Below, in pieces: positions 38,878-47,925 of a DNA stretch of 64,000 bases (positions are counted from its first letter, which is position 1; each line of letters begins with the position of its first letter). The stretch is taken from the NCBI GenBank assembly GCA_002838185.1, contig CP017948.1:1240001-1304000 (forward strand), read 5' to 3'. Under the pieces are notes generated by a model. That model was given only the letters and a program-made list of their open reading frames with translations. It did no database searches and had not been told where the DNA came from. A program made the position numbers and the translations under genes. Origin of the DNA: Tenericutes bacterium MO-XQ (GTDB lineage Bacteria; Bacillota_I; Bacilli_A; Acholeplasmatales; Acholeplasmataceae).

Positions 38878-39347
38878 TTTCGATGATATGGGCAATGGAT
38901 GAGAATTGGTTGATTGGGAAAGATAATGTACTACCTTGGCACTATCCAAAAGATTTAGCGTATTTTAAAAATAAAACAAAAAATGAGTCTGTTTTAATGG
39001 GTGATATGACTTATCAGTCATTAAAAGGCTATTATAAAACAAAACCTTTACCATTTAAAAAGGTTTATGTTGCAAACATCATGGAAGCTACATATCCAGA
39101 TGCGATTCATGTAAAAGACATTTTTAGTTTCATTAAAGAAACGAATGAAGATATATTTGTCATTGGTGGAAAGACGATTTATAAATTATTGTTGCCTCAT
39201 GCAGATCGTCTCTATATCACTTATGTTTTAAAGCGTCATCAAGGAAATGTGTATTTCCCAAGTTTTGATTTAAGTGCATTTTATCTTATTGACAAAAAGA
39301 TGGAAGATGGTTTGATTTTTGCGACCTACGAAAGGAAAAAAATATGA
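38874..39347 (+). CDS. folA: Dihydrofolate reductase
   Basis: 157 residues. [19 protein letters not shown] (M20-like loop), [12 protein letters not shown] with the catalytic acidic residue normally Asp27 region, and [30 protein letters not shown]-binding loop. It reduces dihydrofolate produced by ThyA. It overlaps thyA and plsC by 4 bases each, so the three are translationally coupled. Confidence 0.95.
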   Translation: MISMIWAMDENWLIGKDNVLPWHYPKDLAYFKNKTKNESVLMGDMTYQSLKGYYKTKPLPFKKVYVANIMEATYPDAIHVKDIFSFIKETNEDIFVIGGKTIYKLLLPHADRLYITYVLKRHQGNVYFPSFDLSAFYLIDKKMEDGLIFATYERKKI

Positions 39348-40141
39348 TAACAACATTGTTTTTAATCATAGCAGTTCTATTTACAGCAATGATGCATGTC
39401 TTAGTAGAATCATCATATTATATATTACCTTTATGGTTTATATTAAGCTTATTGGTTTCCTTTATCATAACAATAATATTAATCATTATGCAGTTACCTT
39501 TACTTAATAAACTAAGTTATACAAATCGCTATAAAAGTTATGTCTATAGAAGTATTGCTTATTTTTTAAATCGTTTTGTTTTAAGACTTAAGATTGAAGT
39601 AGAAGGCTTAGAAAATGTTCCAAAAGATGGAAAATTAACGATTTATGCAAATCATAAATCATATGCTGATCCAGTGGTTCTCATGGAAGTTATTGATAGA
39701 CCTACAAGTTATACACCAAAAATGAGTGTATATAAAATTCCAATTATGCATATGTTACTAAAATCTGTTGGAGCATTTCCAATTGATCGATCAAGTGATA
39801 GAAATACAGCTAGAGCAATGGTAGATGCAATCAAAGTAGTTAAGCAAGGTGTCGCAATGGTTATCTTTCCAGAAGGCGGTATCAAGGATCGTAATGACAT
39901 TAAAATGGTAGCGATGAGAGCTGGTGCTTATCGAGTTGGAATGAAAGCTGAAGCTGATTTATTACCTATATCTATTGATGGATCAACACAGATAAAACAT
40001 AACTTACCTTTTAAAAGAACTAAAATTAAAGTCACCATACATGAAGTCATTAAATATGATGATGTAAAAGACTTGAAAACCGCAGTATTAGCAGATAAAG
40101 TATTCCATATCATTAATAGTAGTTTAGAAAAAAATGACTAG
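39344..40141 (+). CDS. plsC: 1-acyl-sn-glycerol-3-phosphate acyltransferase
   Basis: 265 residues. Two N-terminal membrane segments (residues about 3-20 and 25-48), then acyltransferase motifs NHKSYAD (NHx4D, block I), GAFPIDRSSDRN (block II) and VIFPEGGIKDR (block III). It acylates lysophosphatidic acid to phosphatidic acid at the membrane. It is coupled to folA by an ATGA overlap. Confidence 0.92.
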   Translation: MITTLFLIIAVLFTAMMHVLVESSYYILPLWFILSLLVSFIITIILIIMQLPLLNKLSYTNRYKSYVYRSIAYFLNRFVLRLKIEVEGLENVPKDGKLTIYANHKSYADPVVLMEVIDRPTSYTPKMSVYKIPIMHMLLKSVGAFPIDRSSDRNTARAMVDAIKVVKQGVAMVIFPEGGIKDRNDIKMVAMRAGAYRVGMKAEADLLPISIDGSTQIKHNLPFKRTKIKVTIHEVIKYDDVKDLKTAVLADKVFHIINSSLEKND

Positions 40142-40162
40142 AGGTTATCTAGTCATTTTTTC
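40131..40162. terminator. Bidirectional terminator between plsC and the mutase-like gene
   Basis: AAAATGACTAG-7-base loop-CTAGTCATTTT with further A and T on the flanks; the stop codons of both convergent genes lie in the stem. Confidence 0.88.
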
Positions 40163-40723
40163 ATGTTTAAGAACTTTTACATTCTGATTTTTGATTTCAA
40201 AATAAATCATATCTCCATTATCAAGCATGTAATTTGAGATTTGATATTGATTTGGATCTGCATATGTCATCAGTGCTTTTATCACATGAGAATGTGCAAC
40301 ACATAAGACTTTTTGTTCTTTATATTTATTTTCTAATTTTAAAGCTGTATTAACAATTCTTTTTATTAGTTTTTCATCATCTTCATAGCCAGGATGAGAA
40401 TATCCTTTTTGTCTTACCAATGGCATGCCTATCTCAACTGGTTTACCGTCTAATAAATGAAAATCTCTTTCTACAAACGTTTGTATAACATGAATCGAGT
40501 GATGCATAGACAATTCATTTTTGATTATAAAAGCTGTTTCTAAAGCTCTTGATAAAGGCGATGAGCATAATGCATCAAAAGTAGTATCAAGAATTTTTAA
40601 ATAAGATCCTAATACTTTTGCTTGTTGTTTACCATTTTCGTTTAAGGGGTTATCGATACGTCCTTGAATAATCCCTTTTTGATTATAATGTGTTTGTCCA
40701 TGACGGACCATTGCAAGTATCAT
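40145..40723 (-). CDS. Histidine phosphatase (phosphoglycerate-mutase-like)
   Basis: About 192 residues. MVRHGQTHYNQKGI has the catalytic RHG His, QGRIDNPLNENGKQQA, SSPLSRALETA and VAHSHVIKALM the second His. The frame extends to 40846, but the ATG at 40723 has AGAGGCAC upstream; the longer version would cover the intergenic palindrome. It resembles cofactor-dependent mutase/broad phosphatase proteins such as CobC or PhoE. It diverges from the pyrimidine phosphorylase gene. Confidence 0.82.
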   Translation of the reverse strand: MILAMVRHGQTHYNQKGIIQGRIDNPLNENGKQQAKVLGSYLKILDTTFDALCSSPLSRALETAFIIKNELSMHHSIHVIQTFVERDFHLLDGKPVEIGMPLVRQKGYSHPGYEDDEKLIKRIVNTALKLENKYKEQKVLCVAHSHVIKALMTYADPNQYQISNYMLDNGDMIYFEIKNQNVKVLKHEKMTR

Positions 40724-40754
40724 AAGTGCCTCTTTTCTACCGTTGCTATTATAA

Positions 40755-40774
40755 CATAAAACATATGTTTTATG
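40755..40774. promoter_or_regulatory. Perfect 20-bp palindrome between divergent genes
   Basis: CATAAAACATATGTTTTATG, identical on both strands, between the minus-strand mutase-like gene and the plus-strand pyrimidine phosphorylase gene. For the minus strand it lies just upstream of a TATAAT box (40748-40753); for the plus strand it precedes TATGAT (40771-40776). It is a strong operator candidate controlling both genes; the regulator is unknown. Confidence 0.65.
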
Positions 40775-40804
40775 ATAAAATAATAATAAGGAGACGTGAT
40801 AATT

Positions 40805-42100
40805 ATGCATATCGTAGATATTATAACTAAAAAAAGAGATGGCCATGCATTAACAAAACAAGAAATTGAGTATGTGATTGATTCATATACTAAAGGAGAA
40901 ATCCCTGATTATCAAATCAGTGCTTTTTTGATGGCAACATATTTTAATCAAATGAACGATGAAGAAGCTACTTATTTAGCATTAGCTATGAGAGATTCTG
41001 GAGATTCTATTGATTTAAGTGATATTAAAGGCATTAAAGTAGACAAACACTCAACAGGTGGTGTTGGTGATAAGGTTACACTTATTTTAGGACCACTATT
41101 AGCATCTTTAGGTGCTAAGTTCGCAAAAATGAGTGGTCGTGGATTAGGGCATACCGGTGGTACGATTGATAAATTAGAAAGTATACCTGGATACAAAGTT
41201 GAAATCAAGGTTGAAGACTTTATCAAGCAAGTTCAAGATATTGGAATTGCAGTCGTGGGACAAAGTGGAGATGTTGCACCTGCAGATAAAAAATTATATG
41301 CCCTAAGAGATGTAACAGCAACCGTTGATTGTATACCACTTATTGCTTCAAGTATTATGTCTAAAAAATTAGCAAGTGGGGCTGACGCGATTTGTCTTGA
41401 TGTCAAAGTAGGACATGGTGCATTTATGAAAACTGAAGAGGAAGCAGAAAAACTTGCAAAACTTATGGTGGAAATCGGTAAGTTAGCAGGTAAAAAAGTA
41501 ACTGCGATCTTAACAGGTATGGATGAACCATTAGGGCACAAAATTGGTAATGGATTAGAAGTTTATGAAGCTATTGAAACATTACATGGTAAAGGACCTA
41601 AGGACTTAGTAGAAGTGACCTTAACTATTGGTGAACAACTCTTACTAGATGCAAATCTTGCAGCAAATCAAAAAGAAGCAAGATCCATGCTTGAAGCGTC
41701 ATTAAATGATGGTAGAGCTTATCAAAAATTCCTTGAACTTGTCAAAGCTCAAGGTGGTGATGTTGATAAACTCAAACATCCAGAAGATTTAATAGCAAAA
41801 GAAAAAGTTGAAGTTTTAGTTCCTAAAGACGGGTTCATTACAGAAATGAATGCTCTTGATATCGGTAAAGCAGCGATGAGATTAGGTGCTGGTAGAGAAA
41901 CTAAAGAAGATCAAATATTATTAGATGTGGGTATTGATTTACATAAAAAGATTGGAGATCAAGTACATAAAGGTGACATTTTAGCTACACTTTATGTTAG
42001 AAATAAAGGCATTGATGAGGCGAAATCGTTATTGCTTAATGCGATTACAATCGGTCATCAAAAAACTGAAATCAAATTAATTAAGAAGAAGATATCCTAA
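40805..42100 (+). CDS. pdp: Pyrimidine-nucleoside phosphorylase
   Basis: 431 residues. DKHSTGGVGDKVTLIL (glycine-rich phosphate loop), MSGRGLGHTGGTIDKLESIPG (the family signature), and KKLASGADAICLDVKVGHGAFM with pyrimidine-site Lys. The C-terminal domain ends with a biotinyl-like fold. It phosphorolyses thymidine, deoxyuridine and uridine, feeding deoxyribose phosphate to DeoC. The start is the ATG at 40805, since the GTG at 40796 is too near the AAGGAG. Confidence 0.93.
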   Translation: MHIVDIITKKRDGHALTKQEIEYVIDSYTKGEIPDYQISAFLMATYFNQMNDEEATYLALAMRDSGDSIDLSDIKGIKVDKHSTGGVGDKVTLILGPLLASLGAKFAKMSGRGLGHTGGTIDKLESIPGYKVEIKVEDFIKQVQDIGIAVVGQSGDVAPADKKLYALRDVTATVDCIPLIASSIMSKKLASGADAICLDVKVGHGAFMKTEEEAEKLAKLMVEIGKLAGKKVTAILTGMDEPLGHKIGNGLEVYEAIETLHGKGPKDLVEVTLTIGEQLLLDANLAANQKEARSMLEASLNDGRAYQKFLELVKAQGGDVDKLKHPEDLIAKEKVEVLVPKDGFITEMNALDIGKAAMRLGAGRETKEDQILLDVGIDLHKKIGDQVHKGDILATLYVRNKGIDEAKSLLLNAITIGHQKTEIKLIKKKIS

Positions 42101-42101
42101 T

Positions 42102-43229
42102 ATGGATGTTAAATATCCTGATTATCAAAATTCAATTTTAAATGTAAGTCATACCATATTAGATTATTATCAAGCACATCCAAAATACCCAACGATTCCT
42201 GAACTAAAAAAGATTCTTGATTTAGGATTTAAGCATGTTGCGTTAATTTTGCTTGATGGCATGGGGACAAACATATTAGAAAAACACTTAGATGAACAAG
42301 CTTTTTTAAGAAAACACATGGCAAAAAAAATCACATCTGTGTTTCCACCTACAACTGTAGCAGCAACCAATGCTGTTTTAACAGCCAAACCACCCATTGA
42401 AAGTGGTTATTTAGGTTGGGTACAGTATTTTAAGAAAGAAAACACAAATCATGTTGTTTTTCTTGATGAAGATTTTTATGATTCAAAAAGAACATTTCAT
42501 AATAGTTTAAGAGAGATGTATCTCAAACATAAACTTATCTATGATTACATCAAAGAAAGTAACCCGGATGTTAAAACATATGAGTTATTCCCAGATTTTA
42601 GACCAAATGGATATAAATCTTTTCATTTCGAGTTAAAAAAACTTAAGGAAATTACTTCTAAAAAAGATAAGAGTTTTTCTTATCTCTATTGGGCAAATCC
42701 AGATCTTTTAGAACATGAAGTAGGGATTTATAACGATCGGATTAAAGTTGAACTTGAAAAACTTAATCATGAGTTAGAAATGTTTAGTCAAACTATGAAC
42801 GATGATACTGTAATTATTGTTATTGCAGATCATGGACTCGTTGATGTAGAACCTATTGATCTATATAAAGATGAAGTATTACTTAAATTGTTACTTAGAA
42901 TGCCATCGATTGAACCTAGAGCAACCAACTTTTTTGTAAAACCATTTAAGAAACATAAATTTAAAAAGATGTTTAATCAAAAGTATGGTAAAGATTATAA
43001 GTTACTTTCTAAAAATGAACTGCTTTATAGTGGATTATTAGGTCAAGGTGATCATCATCTTTTAGTTGATTCATTTCTAGGTGATTTTATGGGTATAGCC
43101 ATATCCAATAAGTATTTTAGGTTTAAAGAAGGCAAATTATTTAAAGCACATCATGCTGGATTGCTTTCTGGTGAGATGGAAGTACCACTCATCATATATC
43201 ATAAAAAAAATGGGACTGTAAAGAAATGA
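42102..43229 (+). CDS. Alkaline-phosphatase-fold phosphodiesterase/nucleotide pyrophosphatase
   Basis: 375 residues. Metal-binding motifs of the phosphodiesterase/NPP family: ALILLDGMGTNIL (Asp), TTVAATNAVLTA with the nucleophile Thr, an internal YWANPDLLEHEVG (Asp and His) and VIVIADHGLVD (Asp-His). No signal peptide, so it is cytoplasmic. It starts two bases after pdp, suggesting a shared transcript. Substrate is unknown; nucleotides are plausible from context. Confidence 0.82.
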   Translation: MDVKYPDYQNSILNVSHTILDYYQAHPKYPTIPELKKILDLGFKHVALILLDGMGTNILEKHLDEQAFLRKHMAKKITSVFPPTTVAATNAVLTAKPPIESGYLGWVQYFKKENTNHVVFLDEDFYDSKRTFHNSLREMYLKHKLIYDYIKESNPDVKTYELFPDFRPNGYKSFHFELKKLKEITSKKDKSFSYLYWANPDLLEHEVGIYNDRIKVELEKLNHELEMFSQTMNDDTVIIVIADHGLVDVEPIDLYKDEVLLKLLLRMPSIEPRATNFFVKPFKKHKFKKMFNQKYGKDYKLLSKNELLYSGLLGQGDHHLLVDSFLGDFMGIAISNKYFRFKEGKLFKAHHAGLLSGEMEVPLIIYHKKNGTVKK

Positions 43230-43247
43230 AGAATTAATTCTCTTCAT

Positions 43248-43267
43248 GGACTACATAGTCCTTTTTT
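43248..43267 (+). terminator. Terminator after the phosphodiesterase gene
   Basis: GGACT-ACAT-AGTCC followed by six T; an additional weak hairpin (GAAGAATTAATTCTCTTC region) lies just before it. Confidence 0.75.
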
Positions 43268-43290
43268 CTTTATAAATGTGGATAAATCAT

Positions 43291-44940
43291 AAAAAATACC
43301 TGTTTTTGAGCATACTAAAAAGAGATTAGCTAAAATCTTTAGTTTTCAACTAGAAAATTATTCTACGATTCTATACTTTTTCTTATGATATTTTGCTAAA
43401 TTATACCCGATTGCGATGAGCGTAAGCTCAAACTTAACATTTTGAATACCACGACGTTTAAATCTTCTAAATTTCATAGCCTCTTTGATGACACCAAATG
43501 CCCCTTCGACTTGTATCGAACGTTGTGTTCTAAGTTCAATACCCAAAGGTGATCTTAAGTTTTTAATCACTTCTTTTTGATAGGCTATATTTTCATCATT
43601 GACCTCTTTGGTTTTACCATTTGGTAACTGATAGACATCGTTGCCTCGTTGATTATGATATAAATAGGTCAATCTTTCACCATTTTTCGCAATATAATCT
43701 TTTCCCTCTTTGATTAAATCATGTGAAAAATAAGGATCATTCATTCTTTTCTTATCTGATGTATCTTTGCTATACATGCTGTATTTTTGATATAACTTCA
43801 TATTGCATGCTTTGATATATCTATAATTCATCAATCCCCCATATCCTGCATCAGCTACAGGATATAATGGATAACTACCATATGCTTTCTTATAGCCTTC
43901 TAAAAAGGGGATTAATGTTTGATAATCATTTCGGTCTTGATAAACATCTAAGTGTAGGATGTATTCATCAGATACTCCAATTTGTACATTATACCCTGGC
44001 TTTAACTGACTATTTCTCATATGATCTTCTTTCATATGCATAAATGTTGCGTCATGATCAGTTCTTGCACAGGAATTTCTATTGGGGCCTATCGTTTTGA
44101 TAAAGTCATTATATTCAATGAGCTTTATATGATAGTCTTTTATATGTTCATAATCCCTTTGTAGAACTGTTTTTCTTTGTCCTTTCCCATATACAAACTC
44201 TGTCCCTTGTTTTTCAAGTTCACGTCCTAGAAAGTCTAGAATCCTTTTTAGATAGTCTACTTCATAGATATCATATACTGGAAAAAAGATATCCATCTGT
44301 TGATAGGTATCATTGAGTGCTTTGATCTGTTTGGTGATTTTTTTATATAATTTATCGCGGAATTTTTCTAATGACTTTTTCCAGATAAAGGTGTATTTGT
44401 TTGCGTTCGCTTCAATCTTTGTGCCATCGATATAGAGTTTTTCTACATCTATATTTTCATCTCTTATCAAAAATTGACTGAGATCATAATAAATAGCTTC
44501 TAGATTTTTAATTAAATAGCGATCCATGAAATCTTTAATCGCTTGATGCGTTGGTTGTAGTTCGTCTATTAACCACATGATACGTAAATCATTTCTTGCT
44601 GCTTTTTCCATCGCTCTTAAACTTGTGATGTTTTCCATCTGGCAAAACAGTATTAATTTGAGCATATTGACTGGATCATAACCGATTCTTCCTCTTGGAT
44701 CTCTTTCGGTTTTTAAGTACTTTTTGACCTCCAATTTTGAAAATACTTCGTCAAATGTTCTTACTTCACTATCAAATGGTATTAAAATGCCTGTAGATAG
44801 TGGTAATTTTAACTGTTTTGCGTTAAAATATACTTGATTTAATTGAGTACTTGTCATACTTCAATTATACCAAAAAACCGGGTCTTTTAGGAGACTCGGT
44901 TTTTGTTTAGGTCTGTTTTATTTATTTACAGGCTCTTTTT
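43291..44940 (-). mobile_element. IS1182-family insertion sequence (boundaries approximate)
   Basis: It holds one complete transposase gene. Candidate terminal inverted repeats are AAAAAATACCTGT (43291-43303) and ACAGGCTCTTTTT (44928-44940), ten of thirteen matching when inverted. Close to the right end a hairpin AAACCGGGTCT...AGACTCGGTTT (44874-44903 region) with flanking A and T runs would stop outside transcription from entering the transposase. No convincing target duplication was found. Confidence 0.6.
43358..44857 (-). CDS. IS1182-family transposase
   Basis: 499 residues, full length. N-terminal DUF772-like region (YDPVNMLKLILFCQMENITSLRAMEKAAR), then an RNase-H-like DDE domain: first Asp in LYIDGTKIEANANKYTF, second Asp in VADAGYGGLMNYRYI, Glu in QVEGAFGVIKEAMKFRRF, and ending with NYRYI...AIGYNLAKY. 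No frameshift or stop is present, so it may be functional. Confidence 0.92.
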   Translation of the reverse strand: MTSTQLNQVYFNAKQLKLPLSTGILIPFDSEVRTFDEVFSKLEVKKYLKTERDPRGRIGYDPVNMLKLILFCQMENITSLRAMEKAARNDLRIMWLIDELQPTHQAIKDFMDRYLIKNLEAIYYDLSQFLIRDENIDVEKLYIDGTKIEANANKYTFIWKKSLEKFRDKLYKKITKQIKALNDTYQQMDIFFPVYDIYEVDYLKRILDFLGRELEKQGTEFVYGKGQRKTVLQRDYEHIKDYHIKLIEYNDFIKTIGPNRNSCARTDHDATFMHMKEDHMRNSQLKPGYNVQIGVSDEYILHLDVYQDRNDYQTLIPFLEGYKKAYGSYPLYPVADAGYGGLMNYRYIKACNMKLYQKYSMYSKDTSDKKRMNDPYFSHDLIKEGKDYIAKNGERLTYLYHNQRGNDVYQLPNGKTKEVNDENIAYQKEVIKNLRSPLGIELRTQRSIQVEGAFGVIKEAMKFRRFKRRGIQNVKFELTLIAIGYNLAKYHKKKYRIVE

Positions 44941-45099
44941 GTTTTATTAGATGTATAAATTATTGTATGGTAAAGTATATGCTATAAATAATAGTGTGGT
45001 ATACCATAAGATTATTTAAAGCATTTTTTGAAGTTGTTAAAAAAAGAAAACCTCTTTATACTATAAGTAACTGTTGACACTTAAGCTAAGGAGGTTTTC

Positions 45100-46395
45100 A
45101 TGTATGATTATACCATAGATATTTTACATCTTAATGCTTATAGACATCACATTGAATTATGTGAAACTAGGCAGTTAAATGATACGCTGATCATTGAGTT
45201 GAAATTTAAAAGAACACAGCTTATGTGTTCTATATGCGGTTCTACAGACCTTAAATTTCTAGGTTATAAATATCGAAAGATTATACATTCTATATTCACA
45301 CACCAACAGTGTATTATAAGATTTCATCAACACAGATATCAATGTAAGATTTGCCAAAAAACACTGAGTGAATCTAATCCGCTAGCAAGCAAGAATGAGA
45401 ACTTAAGTTTATTTACTAAGGTATCTATACTTAACTACTTAAAAAGTTATGATCATACCTTTACAGACGCAGCGCTACGTTATTATGTATCCATACAAAA
45501 GGTAATTGATCTTTTTGACACACATGTAGAAGCAAAGCCCAGAATGCTTCCAAAAGTCATGAATATAGATGAATTTTTCACAGCAAAGGTCAACAAATAT
45601 AAATACGCTTGTGTTTTATATGATTTTATGAGTAGAAAAATTATAGATGTTCTAGCAACTAGACATAAACACTATCTATTAGACTACTTTTCAAGACGAT
45701 CAATCAGTGAAAGATCAAGAGTTGAAGTCATCGTTATGGACATGTGGGACTCTTATAGGCAAGTCGCTAAAGTCGCTTTTCCTAAAGCTAAAATAGCCGT
45801 TGATTCATTTCATTTAATTAGAACACTAAATGAAGTTATAAAGCGTATAAGAATAGAGGTAATGAATAAATACCGGCTATATAAAAGTGGGCCACAGCAT
45901 GACGATATGTATTATTACATGTTAAAGAAGTTTCATTACTTCTTTTTGAAAAACTATGAAGATATCTATGATGGTAAATTTAAGATTCATAAGCTGAATA
46001 GTTATTGGCACAAATCTGATATTATGAACTATCTGCTGTCTATTGATGATGAACTCACAAGTGCTTATAGACTGAAAGAAAAGTATAGAGAATTCAATTT
46101 AACAGCACATTACGAATCATGTCAAGATGAACTAGAGCAGTTGATTGACGCATTTAGAAACCACACACATAAAGGCCTGAGAATATTTGGGAAAACACTA
46201 ATCAATTGGAAAGATGAAATCATAAATTCATTTTTAATTTATGATGGTAGACGTATCTCAAATGGTCCGATTGAATCCGTCAATAACAAAATCAAGACAA
46301 TAATTAAAACTGCTAATGGTATTAAAAAATTCACAAGACTCAAAAATAGAATCATGTATAGTATTAACAAAGATATTCCGATCAAAAAAATGTAA
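45100..46395 (+). CDS. ISL3-family transposase
   Basis: 431 residues. The N-terminal zinc ribbon is C-x2-C ... C-x2-C in LMCSICGSTDLKFLG and HRYQCKICQKTL. The DDE residues are Asp in KVMNIDEFF, Asp in VIVMDMWDSYRQVAK, and Glu in SNGPIESVNNKIK. AAGGAGG lies upstream of the ATG at 45100. No disruption is seen. This family uses a DDE transposase with an N-terminal DNA-binding ribbon. Confidence 0.93.
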   Translation: MYDYTIDILHLNAYRHHIELCETRQLNDTLIIELKFKRTQLMCSICGSTDLKFLGYKYRKIIHSIFTHQQCIIRFHQHRYQCKICQKTLSESNPLASKNENLSLFTKVSILNYLKSYDHTFTDAALRYYVSIQKVIDLFDTHVEAKPRMLPKVMNIDEFFTAKVNKYKYACVLYDFMSRKIIDVLATRHKHYLLDYFSRRSISERSRVEVIVMDMWDSYRQVAKVAFPKAKIAVDSFHLIRTLNEVIKRIRIEVMNKYRLYKSGPQHDDMYYYMLKKFHYFFLKNYEDIYDGKFKIHKLNSYWHKSDIMNYLLSIDDELTSAYRLKEKYREFNLTAHYESCQDELEQLIDAFRNHTHKGLRIFGKTLINWKDEIINSFLIYDGRRISNGPIESVNNKIKTIIKTANGIKKFTRLKNRIMYSINKDIPIKKM

Positions 46396-46447
46396 AAAGA
46401 TAAGTGTTGACAGAAAAAAGGCAGACCCATTGGATCTGCCTTGATTT

Positions 46448-46496
46448 TGACCATACGATTCTTGAAAGGTCGGTATGACCATACAATAATTGAAAG
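46448..46496 (+). repeat. Direct repeat near the ISL3 right end
   Basis: TGACCATACGATTCTTGAAAG (first 20 bases at 46448) recurs as TGACCATACAATAATTGAAA at 46476, a period of 28 bases and 18 of 21 positions equal. It lies between the transposase gene and the right inverted repeat, so it may be a subterminal transposase-binding site. Confidence 0.5.
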
Positions 46497-46541
46497 CCTT
46501 ATTTAGTGTTTACCACACTATTATTTAAAGGCCCTTATAAA

Positions 46542-47846
46542 TTAAATAATTAATGTTGAAATGCTATGGGATTTACTCAAGCATTTTAAGCTTTGATTTA
46601 ATCCTTTGATTTCTATTGTAAAATCTTGATCTTTTTCATTTTGAATCACAACTATTTTACTTCCGTTTGGATTTTCAAATGCAACAGTGTATAAGCCTTG
46701 AGTGATAGATGACCCAATTTGGATTGCTCCTGGTTTAATATATTTGGAAAAGTGACCAATATAATAGTAACTAGGGTTTTTTAGTAATTGTTCGTGGAAA
46801 ATATTTAATAAAATTGGTGATGAGCATAAATTGTTCACATGATTTGGTCCACCCGTATCATCTAAAAATAAATTCCAATCAATGTATCCTTCATTATAGT
46901 TTCTTAAATCATTGATGATGTTTCTCCCGTATCTTTCACCAACGGCATATTCACCTGGATGTGGTCCACCTTCTTGGCAACCTTCTGTAAAGATTAAATG
47001 TTTATCAGGAAATGCATCATGCGTTTTCTTAACTTCATCAAACATTTCGTTATCATACCAATGAAATGCTGTTCCGTAAACATATTTACTAGCTTCTTGA
47101 TCTTCTAAGACTTTTTTTGTTCTATCAAACATTAAATCACGATTATGATCCCAAATATAGATTTTTTGATCTAAATTCTCTTTTTCAAATGTTTTTCCTA
47201 GCACTTTAACAAATCTAGTTTCATCTTCTGCTTCATAAATACATGAGTCCCATCTTTGTACTGCCATGGGTTCATTTTGTACAGTTACTGAAAATACATC
47301 TATACCAGCTTCTTCATATGCCTTAATAAACTTAACAAAATAATTTGCCCAAATCTGATCATATTTTGGTAATAATTTCCCACCTTTAATTGGTGATTGA
47401 TTGTCTTTCATCCAAAACGGAGGTGTCCATGGAGATGCAAGTATTTTTATGTCTTGACCTCTGTGTTTAGAAGCCTCTTTTATTAAATCAATGATTGGTT
47501 GATCTCTTTTGATTGAAAACGATTCTAACGTATCATCATAGTCATCGATATATAAATAACTATTTAAACTGAAATCACATCCATGAATGGATACTCTACC
47601 AATGGTATAACCTAGTCCATCTACTGGATCAAAGTAGGCTTTGATCGCTTTTTGTCGTTCTTCCTTGTTGATTCTTAATAAATTATATGCACTTGATTCA
47701 GTAAAAGCTCCACCAAAACCGATGATGGTTTGCATTTTTTGATTCATATCTATTTGTATGGTCGCTTTTTCTAATGGGAATATTTCATCAACAATGATTT
47801 CTTCTAATCGCTCATTGTCACGTTTGCTTGTTCTTATGTGTCTCAT
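46542..47846 (-). CDS. Glycoside hydrolase family 30 (glucosylceramidase-like)
   Basis: 434 residues. GFGGAFTESSAYNLL is the GH30 N-terminal signature, ILASPWTPPFWMK, acid/base Glu in VTVQNEPMAVQRWDS, and nucleophile Glu in IFTEGCQEGG. A beta-sandwich domain closes the C terminus. No signal peptide, so it is probably cytoplasmic. The start is the ATG at 47846, with AGGTG upstream inside a longer frame to 47855. GH30 enzymes cleave beta-glucosides or beta-1,6-glucans; the exact substrate is unknown. Confidence 0.88.
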   Translation of the reverse strand: MRHIRTSKRDNERLEEIIVDEIFPLEKATIQIDMNQKMQTIIGFGGAFTESSAYNLLRINKEERQKAIKAYFDPVDGLGYTIGRVSIHGCDFSLNSYLYIDDYDDTLESFSIKRDQPIIDLIKEASKHRGQDIKILASPWTPPFWMKDNQSPIKGGKLLPKYDQIWANYFVKFIKAYEEAGIDVFSVTVQNEPMAVQRWDSCIYEAEDETRFVKVLGKTFEKENLDQKIYIWDHNRDLMFDRTKKVLEDQEASKYVYGTAFHWYDNEMFDEVKKTHDAFPDKHLIFTEGCQEGGPHPGEYAVGERYGRNIINDLRNYNEGYIDWNLFLDDTGGPNHVNNLCSSPILLNIFHEQLLKNPSYYYIGHFSKYIKPGAIQIGSSITQGLYTVAFENPNGSKIVVIQNEKDQDFTIEIKGLNQSLKCLSKSHSISTLII

Positions 47847-47894
47847 GATATACACCTTCCTTCTTATTCATTATATATGATATTATTCAAAAAT

Positions 47895-47925
47895 CAATCT
47901 GGAAAAAAAGAAGCTTAGCGCTTCT
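47895..47925 (-). terminator. Terminator after the two-TM gene
   Basis: AAGAAGC-TTAGC-GCTTCTT hairpin with T on the minus-strand side, overlapping the stop codon of the gene at 47915. Confidence 0.6.

Larger units (their letters stand above)
44983..46530 (+). mobile_element. ISL3-family insertion sequence
   Basis: The element is bounded by inverted repeats TAAATAATAGTGTGGTA (44985-45001) and its exact complement TACCACACTATTATTTA (46511-46527), 17 of 17 matching. It contains one complete transposase gene and a terminator-like hairpin (GGCAGA/TCTGCC, 46420-46440). The exact outer ends and a target duplication could not be fixed. It sits 43 bases from the IS1182 element. Confidence 0.75.

Noticed and set aside
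40724..40846. N-terminal extension of the mutase-like gene
   Set aside because: It would code through the palindrome and promoter region and into the pdp gene; the ATG at 40723 fits the family.
46239..46482. Minus-strand open frames at the ISL3 right end
   Set aside because: They are shadows of the transposase and of the terminator hairpin, with no ribosome site.
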